The position numbers were made by a program, and so were the translations under genes. From the NCBI GenBank assembly GCA_910577405.1, contig CAJTMG010000004.1, positions 62,563 to 126,562 on the forward strand: a DNA stretch of 64,000 nucleotides, given 5' to 3'. Source of the DNA: an uncultured Oscillibacter sp. (GTDB taxonomy: Bacteria > Bacillota > Clostridia > Oscillospirales > Oscillospiraceae). The stretch's first letter is position 1; each line of letters starts with the position of its first letter. The notes beneath the pieces were generated by a model. It was not told where the DNA came from. It made no database searches and was given only the letters and a program-made list of their open reading frames with translations. This document shows positions 7,879 to 17,427 of this stretch, one piece after another.

Positions 7879-8083
7879 CCGTATCAACGAGCTGGCGCGG
7901 AAGTCCAAAACGCCGGAGGGTCTGACGCCGGAGGAAGCCGCAGAACAGGCTGTCTTACGCCGGGCTTATATCGACGCCGTTCTTGGAAATCTGAAAGGTC
8001 AGCTTGATAACACCTACATTATGGACGAGCAGGGGCATAAGCGGAAGCTGAAAGAGAGGGACAGTCATGACGAAGCAAAATAA
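7859..8083 (+). CDS. DUF896 (YnzC-like) small protein
   Basis: 74 residues. The start, TQEQINRINELARKSKTPEG, and the following LTPEEAAEQAVLRRAYIDAV, LGNLKGQLDNTYIMDEQG are the hallmark of the DUF896/UPF0291 family, a two-helix hairpin protein found in Firmicutes (YnzC is linked to the SOS operon in Bacillus subtilis). GGGAGGTGAG precedes the ATG. It overlaps the frameshifted gene upstream by 20 bases and the next gene downstream by 17 bases, so the three are likely one transcript. Confidence 0.9.
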   Translation: MTQEQINRINELARKSKTPEGLTPEEAAEQAVLRRAYIDAVLGNLKGQLDNTYIMDEQGHKRKLKERDSHDEAK

Positions 8084-9512
8084 TTCCGGTTCCGGCGATT
8101 GGGGCTGGATTCTCATCCTGATTCTTTTAGCCACCGTCTGGCCTGTCGGACTGCTGGCGCTCTTTTCCAAACTCTTCGGCAGCAATTCCAAACAGGCCGC
8201 GCCTCCGCCCCTGGGCCAGACCCGGACTTCCCAAGCCAGCCGCATGGGACAACAGACCGCACAGCAAGGCAGACCCCACGTTGGACAACAGACGGAATTC
8301 GTTCACCGGGCGGCACAGCAGTCAGCGGATTCTGTTCACCGGGCGGCACAGCAGTCAGCAGATTCCGTACGCCGGGCGGCACAGCAGTCAGCAGATTCCG
8401 TACGCCGGGCGGCACAGCAGTCAGCGGATTCAGCTCAGCGGACGGCCCGGCAGCCAGCAGATTCAGCTCAGCGGACAGCCCGGCAACCGGTTGCTCCCGT
8501 TCGTCAGACCGCAAGACAGCAGTCACAGTGGAAGCAGTCCGCTAAGCAGACGCGGGCTTCTCAAAAGCGTACTGCCAGAGCGGTCAAGCAAATGACAAAA
8601 CCTCCAAAACTCAAACGCTCCAACGCCTTTCTTCTGAAACTCTGCGGCGTGTTTCTCTCCGTTTTCGGCATCCTTCGTATGGTCAACACCGGTGCGGACG
8701 CGCTGTTTTGGGAGTCCGAGGAATTCCGGTTCTGGCTTCCGGTACTGCTTCGGTTCGCGGCATTGACCGTCGGCGGCTGGGCGATGCTGTTCAGCGGTCT
8801 GTCCATGGACCGGCAGCTGAAACGCTACAGCAAATATCTTCTTGTCATGGGCGACCGGGAAGCCATGCCCATTGAAGAGCTGTCCCGGACGCTGGGTTTT
8901 TCGGAACGGCGGGTGGAGAAAGACCTGCAAAAAATGATCGATAAGGGCTATTTCGGCGGAAAGGCTTACCTGAATGTGGAACTGGGCTATCTTTTCCGCA
9001 GCAGCTCCGCAGGGGAACAGGTCCGGAAGCAGAATCAGACCCAGGACGCCTCCGAACCGCCGAAAGAGACCGATGAAGGTTATTCCGGTATCCTCCGCAG
9101 CATCCGCCGGGCCAACGACCGTATCGCGGACCCTGTCCTTTCATCCAAAATCGACCGTTTGGAGGAAATTACCGCGAAAATCTTCCGGGCCGTGGAGGAA
9201 GACCCTAAAAAGGCCGCCCGGATCGATACCTTCCTGAATTACTACCTGCCTACAACACAGAAGCTCCTGAATTCTTACGCGTCCTTTGAATCCGCCGGCG
9301 TGGAAGGAGAGAACCTCCGGCAGGCCAAGCAGCGTATCGAAACCACCATGGATTCTATCGTGGAGGGCTTCGAGCATCAGTTGGACGAGCTCTATCAGGC
9401 TGACGCGCTGGATATTGATACGGACATCCGCGTCATGGAACATATGCTTAGACGAGATACCGCTTCCGCCGCGCAGGATTTCCAGGTGCAGGAAGAGGGA
9501 GAGAATGACTGA
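8067..9512 (+). CDS. XpaC-like membrane protein with 11-residue repeats
   Basis: 481 residues. A hydrophobic span at about 12-33 is followed by a long polar region with six to seven tandem 11-residue units (consensus [V/A][H/R/Q]R[A/T]A[Q/R]QSADS). Two more hydrophobic segments lie near 191-206 and 226-246. The C-terminal half (about 250-470) has the alpha-helical layout of the XpaC family ('5-bromo-4-chloroindolyl phosphate hydrolysis' proteins), whose real role is not established. An Arg/Gln-rich repeat with 11-residue period could form an amphipathic helix lying on membrane (inference). The ATG at 8067 follows GAGAGGGA and lies inside the preceding gene. In other Firmicutes XpaC is often next to TelA-family proteins; no telA is seen here. 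Confidence 0.75.
   Translation: MTKQNNSGSGDWGWILILILLATVWPVGLLALFSKLFGSNSKQAAPPPLGQTRTSQASRMGQQTAQQGRPHVGQQTEFVHRAAQQSADSVHRAAQQSADSVRRAAQQSADSVRRAAQQSADSAQRTARQPADSAQRTARQPVAPVRQTARQQSQWKQSAKQTRASQKRTARAVKQMTKPPKLKRSNAFLLKLCGVFLSVFGILRMVNTGADALFWESEEFRFWLPVLLRFAALTVGGWAMLFSGLSMDRQLKRYSKYLLVMGDREAMPIEELSRTLGFSERRVEKDLQKMIDKGYFGGKAYLNVELGYLFRSSSAGEQVRKQNQTQDASEPPKETDEGYSGILRSIRRANDRIADPVLSSKIDRLEEITAKIFRAVEEDPKKAARIDTFLNYYLPTTQKLLNSYASFESAGVEGENLRQAKQRIETTMDSIVEGFEHQLDELYQADALDIDTDIRVMEHMLRRDTASAAQDFQVQEEGEND
8301..8498 (+). repeat. 33-bp in-frame tandem repeat (six units)
   Basis: Units start at 8301, 8334, 8367, 8400, 8433 and 8466, with a partial seventh at 8499. Units 1-4 are nearly identical; units 5 and 6 have drifted. 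Each encodes 11 residues. Confidence 0.9.
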
Positions 9513-9609
9513 CCAGCTCTTCTCTGTCACCTTTTCATCTTCTGTCGCCTTTATCTCAATGTCTTTCATCTTTTATCCCCTATCTTAACATCTTAATCCA
9601 AATGGGTCT

Positions 9610-9638
9610 TGACATAAAAAATTTGTTCTGTTATTCTG
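9610..9638 (+). promoter_or_regulatory. Promoter of uvrA
   Basis: TTGACA, 17 bases, TATTCT, 44 bases before the uvrA start. I see no clear SOS box. Confidence 0.75.
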
Positions 9639-9681
9639 TATGGGCACAGTAAAAATGAAGCGCAAAGGAGTATGGCCGCAA

Positions 9682-12504
9682 ATGCAGGACAAAATTATCG
9701 TAAAAGGCGCAAGAGCAAATAATCTGAAAAATATTGACGTAACCATCCCCCGTGACAAGCTGGTGGTAATGACGGGCCTCTCCGGTTCCGGAAAGTCGTC
9801 CCTGGCCTTCGACACCATCTACGCGGAGGGTCAGCGGCGCTATGTGGAAAGCCTCAGTTCCTATGCCCGGATGTTCCTTGGGCAGATGGAAAAGCCTGAC
9901 GTGGATTACATTGAGGGCCTGTCTCCCGCAATTTCCATCGACCAGAAGACCACCAGCAAAAATCCCCGTTCTACCGTGGGCACCGTTACCGAAATCTACG
10001 ACTACCTCCGGCTCCTTTGGGCCAGGGCGGGCACCCCTCACTGTCCCAAATGCGGCAAAGTGATCCGTCAGCAAACCATAGACCAGATTATCGACCAGGT
10101 GCTTTCTCTGCCGGAGGGTTCCCGGATTCAGGTCATGGCTCCCGTAATCCGCGGCAAAAAGGGCGAACATACCAAGGTGTTTGAAGACGCGCGGCGTTCC
10201 GGTTACGTCCGCGTCCGGGCCGACGGAAACCTCTATGAGCTGGACGAGGAAATTAAGCTGGAGAAGAATAAAAAACACAGCATTGAAGTCATCATCGACC
10301 GCCTGATTATCCGCCCGGACATCCAGCAGCGCCTGACAGACAGCGTGGAAACCGCCTCCAATCTCTCCGGCGGACTGGTGATCATCAACCTGCCCCGGGA
10401 GGAGCGGGACCTGTCCTTCTCCCAGAATTACGCCTGCGAGGACTGCGGTATCTCCATTGAAGAACTGACGCCCCGAATGTTCTCCTTCAACAATCCCTTC
10501 GGCGCCTGTCCTACCTGCACGGGCCTGGGCAGTCAATTGAAGGCGGACGTTTCCCTGGTGGTCCCGGACCCGAAAAAATCCATTCTGGAAGGAGCAATAC
10601 AGGCTTCGGGCTGGGGGAATATCCGGGCTGACGGCGTGTCACGGATGTACTTCGACGCTCTTGCGGAAAAGTATCACTTCGGCCTGGACCAGCCCTGGGA
10701 GGATCTGAGCGCCGAGGTCCGGGAGGTCATTCTCTACGGCACCAAGGGCGAAAAACTGGAACTCCATTATGACCAGCCCCGTGGGAAAGGCGTCCTCTAT
10801 CAGCCGTTCGAGGGCATCTGCAACAACGTCGAGCGGCGGTATCAGGAGACCCAAAGCGATTCCAGCAAACGGGAGCTGGAGGAACTGATGGCTGAATGTC
10901 CCTGCCCCGCCTGCAAGGGCCGCCGGCTGAAAAAGGAATCCCTGGCTGTGACTGTAGGCGAGATGGACATTGACGCCCTGACCCGGCTTTCCGTAGCAGA
11001 CGAACTGGCGTGGGTGGAGGCCCTGGAACTGACAGACCAGCAGCATCTCATCGCCGACCGTATCCTGAAGGAAATCCGCACCCGGCTGGGGTTCCTGCAA
11101 TCCGTGGGCCTGGGTTACCTTACCCTGAGCCGCGCCGCTGGGACCCTTTCCGGCGGAGAGAGCCAGCGGATTCGGCTTGCCACGCAGATCGGGTCCAGTC
11201 TGATGGGCGTGCTGTATATTCTGGACGAACCTTCCATCGGCCTGCACCAGCGGGACAATGACAAGCTGCTGGCTACCCTGCGGAATTTGCAGGGGCTTGG
11301 GAACACGCTTCTGGTGGTGGAACACGACGAGGACACCATGCGGGAGGCGGATTACCTGATTGACATCGGTCCCGGCGCGGGCATCCATGGAGGGGAAGTC
11401 GTTGCAGCAGGCACGCCGGAGGAGGTCATGGCCAATCCCAATTCCCTGACGGGACAGTATCTGTCCGGCAAGAAGAAAATCGCCATCCCCAAAGAGCGCA
11501 GGAAAGGGAATGGAAAATTTCTCCGGGTTGTGGGCGCGGCGGAAAACAATCTTCAGAAAATCAACGTGGACTTTCCCTTGGGGACCTTTACCGCCGTCAC
11601 CGGGGTGTCCGGAAGCGGAAAGTCTTCCCTGGTGAACGAGGTCCTTTTCAAACGCCTGGGGGCCGATCTGATGCGTATGAAGGTCCATCCCGGCAAGTGT
11701 ACCCGGATCAACGGGCTGGAATATCTGGACAAGGTTGTGAACATCGACCAAAGCCCCATCGGACGCACGCCCCGGTCCAATCCCGCTACCTATACCAATC
11801 TGTTCAATGATATCCGGGACCTGTTCGCGTCCACACAGGAAGCCAAGAGCCGGGGTTACGGTCCGGGACGCTTCTCCTTCAACGTGCGCGGAGGCCGCTG
11901 TGAAGCCTGCTCCGGCGACGGCGTGCTGAAAATCGAAATGCACTTCCTGCCGGATATCTTCGTCCCCTGCGAGGTCTGCAAGGGCCGGCGCTATAACCGG
12001 GAAACCTTGGAGGTCCATTACAAGGGGAAGAATATCTCCGATATCTTGGGCATGACCGTGGATGAGGCACTGGAATTCTTCTCGCCTCTGCCGAAAATCC
12101 GGAACCGTTTGCAGACCTTGCAGGATGTGGGCCTGGGTTACGTCAAGCTGGGCCAGCCGTCCACGGAACTCTCCGGCGGCGAGGCGCAGCGGGTCAAACT
12201 GGCTACGGAACTCTCCAAGCAGGCCACCGGAAAGACCATCTATATCCTGGACGAGCCTACCACCGGACTGCATACCGACGACGTGCGGAAACTGCTGGAG
12301 GTCTTGCAGCGTCTTGTGGACAGCGGAAATACGGTGGTTGTCATTGAGCATAACCTGGACGTGATCAAATCGGCGGACTGGCTGATCGATCTGGGTCCCG
12401 AGGGCGGCGACGGCGGCGGCACGGTGGTCTGTACGGGCACGCCGGAGGAGGTCGCCGCTTGTGAGAGGTCTTACACGGGACAATATCTGAAAAAAGTCCT
12501 TTGA
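9682..12504 (+). CDS. uvrA: Excinuclease ABC subunit A
   Basis: 940 residues, full length. UvrA dimers recognise bulky DNA lesions and load UvrB in nucleotide excision repair. The first ATPase has Walker A GLSGSGKSS (32-40); zinc-binding CPKC / CEDC...CPTC modules and the second ATPase GVSGSGKSS, the CEAC-CEVC zinc finger, LSGGE signatures and 'ILDEP' Walker B motifs are all present in order. The ATG at 9682 (MQDKIIVKGARANNLKN) is chosen because family members begin at this point and AAAGGAG lies 12 bases upstream; in-frame ATGs exist at 9640 and 9655. uvrB and uvrC are not in the window. Confidence 0.97.
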   Translation: MQDKIIVKGARANNLKNIDVTIPRDKLVVMTGLSGSGKSSLAFDTIYAEGQRRYVESLSSYARMFLGQMEKPDVDYIEGLSPAISIDQKTTSKNPRSTVGTVTEIYDYLRLLWARAGTPHCPKCGKVIRQQTIDQIIDQVLSLPEGSRIQVMAPVIRGKKGEHTKVFEDARRSGYVRVRADGNLYELDEEIKLEKNKKHSIEVIIDRLIIRPDIQQRLTDSVETASNLSGGLVIINLPREERDLSFSQNYACEDCGISIEELTPRMFSFNNPFGACPTCTGLGSQLKADVSLVVPDPKKSILEGAIQASGWGNIRADGVSRMYFDALAEKYHFGLDQPWEDLSAEVREVILYGTKGEKLELHYDQPRGKGVLYQPFEGICNNVERRYQETQSDSSKRELEELMAECPCPACKGRRLKKESLAVTVGEMDIDALTRLSVADELAWVEALELTDQQHLIADRILKEIRTRLGFLQSVGLGYLTLSRAAGTLSGGESQRIRLATQIGSSLMGVLYILDEPSIGLHQRDNDKLLATLRNLQGLGNTLLVVEHDEDTMREADYLIDIGPGAGIHGGEVVAAGTPEEVMANPNSLTGQYLSGKKKIAIPKERRKGNGKFLRVVGAAENNLQKINVDFPLGTFTAVTGVSGSGKSSLVNEVLFKRLGADLMRMKVHPGKCTRINGLEYLDKVVNIDQSPIGRTPRSNPATYTNLFNDIRDLFASTQEAKSRGYGPGRFSFNVRGGRCEACSGDGVLKIEMHFLPDIFVPCEVCKGRRYNRETLEVHYKGKNISDILGMTVDEALEFFSPLPKIRNRLQTLQDVGLGYVKLGQPSTELSGGEAQRVKLATELSKQATGKTIYILDEPTTGLHTDDVRKLLEVLQRLVDSGNTVVVIEHNLDVIKSADWLIDLGPEGGDGGGTVVCTGTPEEVAACERSYTGQYLKKVL

Positions 12505-12551
12505 GAAACTATTTATTAAAATTGCTTGACAGAAAGTTGAGGATTACCTGA

Positions 12552-13448
12552 ATGAGCATTACAAAAACTGCTATGATTACTGTCTGCGGACGGCCTAACG
12601 TGGGAAAATCCAGCCTGACCAACGCGCTGGTGGGGGAGAAAATCGCCATCGTCTCCAACAAGGCCCAGACCACCCGGAACCGTATCTACGGCGTGCTGAA
12701 CCGGGACGGCACCCAATTCATCCTTATGGACACGCCGGGGCTGCACCGTCCGAAATCCGCGCTGGGGGACTATATGGTCAAGGTCATTGCCGCCAGCCTC
12801 AGCGATGTGGACTGCGCCCTGCTGCTGGTGGAACCAATCGCCCATGTGGGAGGCCCGGAAAAGGATTTGATTGGCCGTATCCGGGATGAGAAGATCCCCT
12901 GCATTCTGGCCATCAACAAGATCGATACCGTGGAGCCGGCGGCGCTGCTTCCGGTAATCGCGGCGTACAACGAGGCCTGGGACGGATTCCGCGCAATCAT
13001 TCCCATCTCCGCCCATACCGGCAGCGGGCTGGACGATTTGGTCGCCGAACTGGGGAAATTCGCCGAAGAGGGTCCCCAGCTCTTCCCTGACGGCCAGACC
13101 TCCGACCAGCCGGAGCGTCAGGTGGTGGGGGAGCTTCTCCGGGAAAAACTGCTGCTCTGCCTGGATAAGGAAATTCCTCATGGCACGGCGGTGGAAATTG
13201 AGAAATTCTCCGAACGGGATTCCGGCGTGATCGACGTAGGCGCTGTGATTTATTGCGAAAAAGCCAGCCATAAGGGGATTATTATCGGCAAACACGGCGC
13301 GATGCTGAAAAAAATCAGTACCCTCGCCCGGCAGGATATGGAAAAATTTATGGGCGCGCAGATTTATCTGGAAACCTGGGTGAAGATCAAGGAAAATTGG
13401 CGGGATAATGTGAACTACGTCCGCAGTCTGGGTTACCGGGACGAATGA
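12552..13448 (+). CDS. era: GTPase Era
   Basis: 298 residues. Era binds the 3' end of 16S rRNA and aids 30S assembly. The G1 motif GRPNVGKSS (13-21), the switch NKAQTTRNRI, G3 DTPG, G4 NKID, G5 SA, and a C-terminal KH domain with the GKHGAMLKKI motif (usual GxxG) are all visible. It follows uvrA by 47 bases with only a weak ribosome site (GAGGATTACCTGA). It heads the conserved era - yqzL - recO group. Confidence 0.97.
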   Translation: MSITKTAMITVCGRPNVGKSSLTNALVGEKIAIVSNKAQTTRNRIYGVLNRDGTQFILMDTPGLHRPKSALGDYMVKVIAASLSDVDCALLLVEPIAHVGGPEKDLIGRIRDEKIPCILAINKIDTVEPAALLPVIAAYNEAWDGFRAIIPISAHTGSGLDDLVAELGKFAEEGPQLFPDGQTSDQPERQVVGELLREKLLLCLDKEIPHGTAVEIEKFSERDSGVIDVGAVIYCEKASHKGIIIGKHGAMLKKISTLARQDMEKFMGAQIYLETWVKIKENWRDNVNYVRSLGYRDE

Positions 13449-13523
13449 ACGGCCTCTTTTTTCCGGGTATGAATTTTCGACCTTCTTCGCAAACTGTAGG
13501 CATCCGCAAGAAGGAGGACGTCT

Positions 13524-13631
13524 ATGGGTGTGCTTTGGGACATCTTCTGCATGACCGGAGAACCGCTGGCGTATATGCTCTATCGTTCGGCGGAAGAGGA
13601 TGCGGAAGAGGACGATAACAGCCAGTCATAA
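13524..13631 (+). CDS. YqzL-like 35-residue protein
   Basis: Begins MGVLWDIFCMTGEPLAYMLY and ends with an acidic tail. The pattern 'W.IF..TG....Y.LY' and its position between era and recO match the YqzL family of Firmicutes, whose function is unknown. AAGGAGGACGTCT precedes the ATG. It is too short for many gene finders. Confidence 0.8.
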   Translation: MGVLWDIFCMTGEPLAYMLYRSAEEDAEEDDNSQS

Positions 13632-13676
13632 TAAGGGGGGAATATTTCTCCCCGTACATAGCAGGGAGGTCTGGTC

Positions 13677-14426
13677 TTGACGGAAACGATGGTAGTCCAC
13701 GGAATCGTGCTGCGGGAGACGGAGACAAAAGAGACGGACAAAATCCTGACGCTGCTGACCAATGAGCTGGGGAAAATTCCTGTGATCGCTCGCGGCGCCC
13801 GCCGGAAGAACAGCCGCTATTCCGCCGTCGCACAGCCGCTGGCCTACGGAGAATGGACCCTGAGTCAAAGAAAAGAGTGGTTCTATGCCAGCGAAGGTTC
13901 GTCTCTGGAGCTGTTCGAGGGTTTGCGGACGGATCTGCTGGCGCTGTCCCTGGGGTTCTATATGGCGGAGCTGACGGAATATGTTACCATGCCGGAGGAA
14001 CCCGCGCCGGAACTGCTGAGCCATCTTCTCAACGGCCTGTACGCGCTGTCCGTCCTGAAAAAGCCGGCGGAACTGGTAAAGCCGGCCTTCGAGTTGAAGC
14101 TGCTGTGTCTTGCGGGCTACGAACCGCTTGTGAACGCCTGTGAGGGCTGCGGGGCGGTGAATCCCGAGGAGCCTGTGCTGAACGCCGCCCTGGGGACCCT
14201 TCGCTGCAAACGCTGTGCCCATGGCGGCGTCATCAGGCCCCTTTGCCCGGATTCCCTGGCGGCCCTGCGGCATATCGTCTACGGCAATCCCAAACGCCTT
14301 TACTCCTTCCGCCTTTCCCCCGACGCCCTCCAGCGCCTGAGCATGGCTGTGTCATTGTTCCTGTTCACCCAGCTGGAACGGGATTTTAAGACCCTGCATT
14401 TTTACGAAAGCCTGTTGCATCCATAA
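13677..14426 (+). CDS. recO: DNA repair protein RecO
   Basis: 249 residues. RecO helps load RecA at gaps together with RecR and anneals SSB-coated DNA. The OB-fold N-terminus (VVHGIVLRETETKETDKILTLL, GKIPVIARGARRKNSR) and the helical C-terminal domain with a four-cysteine zinc site (CEGCG...CKRC) are present. The TTG at 13677 is taken as start: GGGAGGT lies 6 bases upstream, whereas the first ATG (13689) would be too far from it. Confidence 0.94.
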   Translation: MTETMVVHGIVLRETETKETDKILTLLTNELGKIPVIARGARRKNSRYSAVAQPLAYGEWTLSQRKEWFYASEGSSLELFEGLRTDLLALSLGFYMAELTEYVTMPEEPAPELLSHLLNGLYALSVLKKPAELVKPAFELKLLCLAGYEPLVNACEGCGAVNPEEPVLNAALGTLRCKRCAHGGVIRPLCPDSLAALRHIVYGNPKRLYSFRLSPDALQRLSMAVSLFLFTQLERDFKTLHFYESLLHP

Positions 14427-14479
14427 ATTTCGTATACAGTTTGTATGGTATTTTGTGCTTTATACTGTCAGGAGACTCT

Positions 14480-14929
14480 ATGACGGAATTTACCTTTGGC
14501 CTCTACCATCTGCGGGCGGACACTGCGCAGACCCGGGCCTATTACGCCGCGCATCCCCTGCCCTGGGTGACCTGTGACTGCTCCGGATGCCGTAATTTTG
14601 TGCGCGCCGTGAAAACCCTGCCGCCTGCGGTAACGGAACTCTTCGCCGCCCTGGGACTGGACCCGGAAAAGCCTGCCGAAACGATGTACTATACGGGCAC
14701 GGCGGAGAGCGTTTCCGGAGGCGGCTGGTATCACCTCTGCGGGACGCTTGCCGGGGACGCGCCTGCCGGTCCCATGACGCTGGTGGAAATCACGCCGGAA
14801 TTCTCCATCGCCTTCCGCCCGGACTGCGCCCTGCTGCCGGAAGACTTCCCAAGACCCTGCGTGCAGATGGAGGTGGAATTCCGGCTCCCCTGGCTGCTGG
14901 AGGAAGAAAACGACTATATCTGCCCGTGA
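14480..14929 (+). CDS. Conserved hypothetical protein
   Basis: 149 residues, soluble, with a cluster CDCSGCRNF near residue 32-38 that may bind metal, and a conserved-looking start (TEFTFGLYHLRADTAQTRAYYA). GGAGA lies about 5 bases ahead of the ATG at 14480. It sits between recO and mutS2 with short gaps and is likely co-transcribed. I do not recognise a characterised family. Confidence 0.7.
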   Translation: MTEFTFGLYHLRADTAQTRAYYAAHPLPWVTCDCSGCRNFVRAVKTLPPAVTELFAALGLDPEKPAETMYYTGTAESVSGGGWYHLCGTLAGDAPAGPMTLVEITPEFSIAFRPDCALLPEDFPRPCVQMEVEFRLPWLLEEENDYICP

Positions 14930-14945
14930 CCCATAGGAGAACGAC

Positions 14946-17339
14946 ATGAGTGAATTATTTGACAAATCCATCCGAACCCTGGAACTGCCCCGGGTATTGC
15001 AGCTGCTTTCGGAACAGGCGGTGTGCGCGGAAGCCAGGGAAAGAGCCCTCCGGATACGGCCTGAAACGGAGACGGAAGAAGTTCTGCGCCTGCTGGACCA
15101 GACCGACGCCGCCCGGACCATGATTGGACTCCATGGCGCGCCGTCCTTCTCCGGTGTGAAGCCCGTGGGAGAATCGCTGGACCGTGCGGACCGGGGCGGG
15201 GCCTTGAATACACGGGAGCTTCTTCGCATCGCGGACCTTCTGACGGCGGCCCGGCGCGGAAAAGAATACTTTAATACGGAAAATGAAGCCATTGAGAAAA
15301 CTGCCATTGACCACCTGTTTCTGTCGCTTCATGGGAACCGCTTCCTGGAAGAAAAAATCAAGCGCTGCATTCCGGATGAGGATACCATCGCCGACGCCGC
15401 GTCCCCGGAACTGGCGGATATCCGTCGGCATATGCGGGCGGCTCAGGCGAAAAGCAGGCAGATTTTGCAGAAGATTATCTCGTCCCCCAGCTATGCCAAG
15501 GTCTTGCAGGAAACCATTATCACCCAGCGGGACGGCCGTTTCGTGGTCCCCGTGAAGGCCGAACAGAAAGGAAATCTGCCGGGTCTGGTCCATGATATTT
15601 CTTCCTCCGGCGCGACCATCTTCGTGGAGCCTATGGGCGTGGTGCAGGCAAATAACGAGTATGTAGAACTGGAAGCCAAGGAGCAAAAGGAGATTGACCG
15701 CATCTTAGCCGAGCTCTCCGCCGACGCCGCCGCCCACCGGAAGGACATTCAGTGCGACTATGACACGCTGGTGCATCTGGACCTGATTTTCGCCCGGGGA
15801 CAGCTCAGCTACCGTATGGACGGCGTGCGGCCAGAACTCCGGCGGAACGGGTCCATCCACCTGCGGAAGGCCCGGCATCCCCTGCTGGACCCTAAAAAAG
15901 CTGTGCCCATTGACGTGGACTTGGGGGAGGCTTTTGACACGCTGGTGATTACCGGGCCCAATACCGGCGGCAAGACCGTTTGCCTGAAAACCCTGGGACT
16001 GCTGACCTTAATGACCCAATGCGGCCTCCATATCCCCGCCGCTGACCGGAGCGCTGTTTCTGTGTTCGAGTCGGTTCTGGCAGATATCGGAGACGAGCAG
16101 AGCATTGAACAGAGTTTGTCCACGTTTTCCGCCCATATGACCAATATCGTAGGCATTCTGAAGGAAGCGGCGGGAAACAGTCTGGTGCTTTTCGACGAGC
16201 TGGGCGCCGGTACGGACCCGGTAGAGGGCGCGGCGCTGGCCATTGCGGTGATTCAGTATGTCCGCCGGACCGGGGCTAAGATTGCCGCCACTACACATTA
16301 CGCCGAGCTGAAAACCTTTGCCATGACCACTGCGGGAGTTGAAAATGCCTCCTGCGAGTTCAATGTGGAGACCCTCAGCCCTACCTACCGGCTTCTGATC
16401 GGCATCCCCGGGAAGTCCAACGCCTTTGCTATCTCCCGCCGCCTGGGCCTGCCGGAGGACGTGATCGAAGCCGCACAGGTGCAGATGAGCGGGGACAGTA
16501 TCCGGTTTGAGGACGTGCTGACCCAATTGGAGGCAAAGCGGCAGGCTCTGGAGAAACGGGACACGGAATCCGAACGCCTATTCCAGCAGCGGGAGGAGGA
16601 TGCCCGGAAAGCCCGCGAATTCCGTGAACAGATGGAACGCGCGAAGGAGAACGCCCGGAGCCGTGGGGAAGCGGAGGCCAAACGGATTCTCCGTGACGCC
16701 AAGGCCGCGGCGGACCGGACATTCAGCGAGCTTGCGGAACTGCGGCGCTTGCAGGCCCAGGCTGATACTGCCCAGAATATCAACGACGCCCAGGCCGCGA
16801 TCCGTACCGGTCTGAACCAGGCGGAGGAGCGTCTGCGGACGGAAAAGGACCGCCCTGCTCCTATCCCCAAGCCCAGCCGTCCGATCCGGAAAGGGGATCT
16901 GGTGGAATTCCCCGGCGTGCGTCAGCCTGCGGAGGTGGTTTCCGTGGGGAAGGACGGGACCTTGCAGCTCAAAGCGGGCATCCTGAAAATGAAGGCCAAG
17001 GCTGATGAAGTCCGGCTGATTGAGGATGACGAGCGGGCCGCCAGGAAGCCTGCACAGCCGGTACGAAGCAGCGGGAACCGGACCCTCCGCGCCGCCGCCA
17101 GCCGTGAACTGGACATCCGGGGCCTGGAAACCCTGGAGGCCGAAAGCGTTGTGGAGACCTTCCTGTCTGCCGCCGTGATGGGGAAGCTGGAAACGGTCAC
17201 CATCATTCACGGCAAGGGCACCGGGGCGCTCCGGAAAACCGTCCACGATATCCTCCGGAGGAACAAGGCAGTGAAGTCCTTCCGTCTGGGCGTCTACGGC
17301 GAGGGTGAAACCGGCGTTACTGTTGTTACTATGAAATAA
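14946..17339 (+). CDS. mutS2: Endonuclease MutS2
   Basis: 797 residues, the usual MutS2 size. MutS2 lacks the mismatch-recognition domains of MutS and has a C-terminal Smr nuclease domain; in Firmicutes it also acts on collided ribosomes. The core and clamp region comes first, then Walker A TGPNTGGKT near residue 337, 'FDELGAGTDP' Walker B, a charged coiled coil (about 520-640), and the Smr domain ending 'ELDIRGLETLEAESVVETFL...TIIHGKGTGALRKTV'. TAGGAGAAC precedes the ATG. A strong terminator follows. Confidence 0.96.
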   Translation: MSELFDKSIRTLELPRVLQLLSEQAVCAEARERALRIRPETETEEVLRLLDQTDAARTMIGLHGAPSFSGVKPVGESLDRADRGGALNTRELLRIADLLTAARRGKEYFNTENEAIEKTAIDHLFLSLHGNRFLEEKIKRCIPDEDTIADAASPELADIRRHMRAAQAKSRQILQKIISSPSYAKVLQETIITQRDGRFVVPVKAEQKGNLPGLVHDISSSGATIFVEPMGVVQANNEYVELEAKEQKEIDRILAELSADAAAHRKDIQCDYDTLVHLDLIFARGQLSYRMDGVRPELRRNGSIHLRKARHPLLDPKKAVPIDVDLGEAFDTLVITGPNTGGKTVCLKTLGLLTLMTQCGLHIPAADRSAVSVFESVLADIGDEQSIEQSLSTFSAHMTNIVGILKEAAGNSLVLFDELGAGTDPVEGAALAIAVIQYVRRTGAKIAATTHYAELKTFAMTTAGVENASCEFNVETLSPTYRLLIGIPGKSNAFAISRRLGLPEDVIEAAQVQMSGDSIRFEDVLTQLEAKRQALEKRDTESERLFQQREEDARKAREFREQMERAKENARSRGEAEAKRILRDAKAAADRTFSELAELRRLQAQADTAQNINDAQAAIRTGLNQAEERLRTEKDRPAPIPKPSRPIRKGDLVEFPGVRQPAEVVSVGKDGTLQLKAGILKMKAKADEVRLIEDDERAARKPAQPVRSSGNRTLRAAASRELDIRGLETLEAESVVETFLSAAVMGKLETVTIIHGKGTGALRKTVHDILRRNKAVKSFRLGVYGEGETGVTVVTMK

Positions 17340-17362
17340 CGACATTTCCTTTGACGCACAAG

Positions 17363-17406
17363 AAAAAGTCCTGTAGGGGTTGGTTCTCCTACAGGACTTT
17401 TTTGTT
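17363..17406. terminator. Strong bidirectional terminator
   Basis: AAAAAGTCCTGTAGG and CCTACAGGACTTTTTT arms around a short loop, between the converging mutS2 and SLH genes. Confidence 0.92.
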
Positions 17407-17427
17407 CAGGCGGTTGGATCTTTTGAC

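Noticed and set aside
8301..8498. CRISPR-like repeats
   Set aside because: The 33-bp units are back to back without spacers and in frame within a gene. The 38-bp repeats at 28661 are also tandem without spacers.
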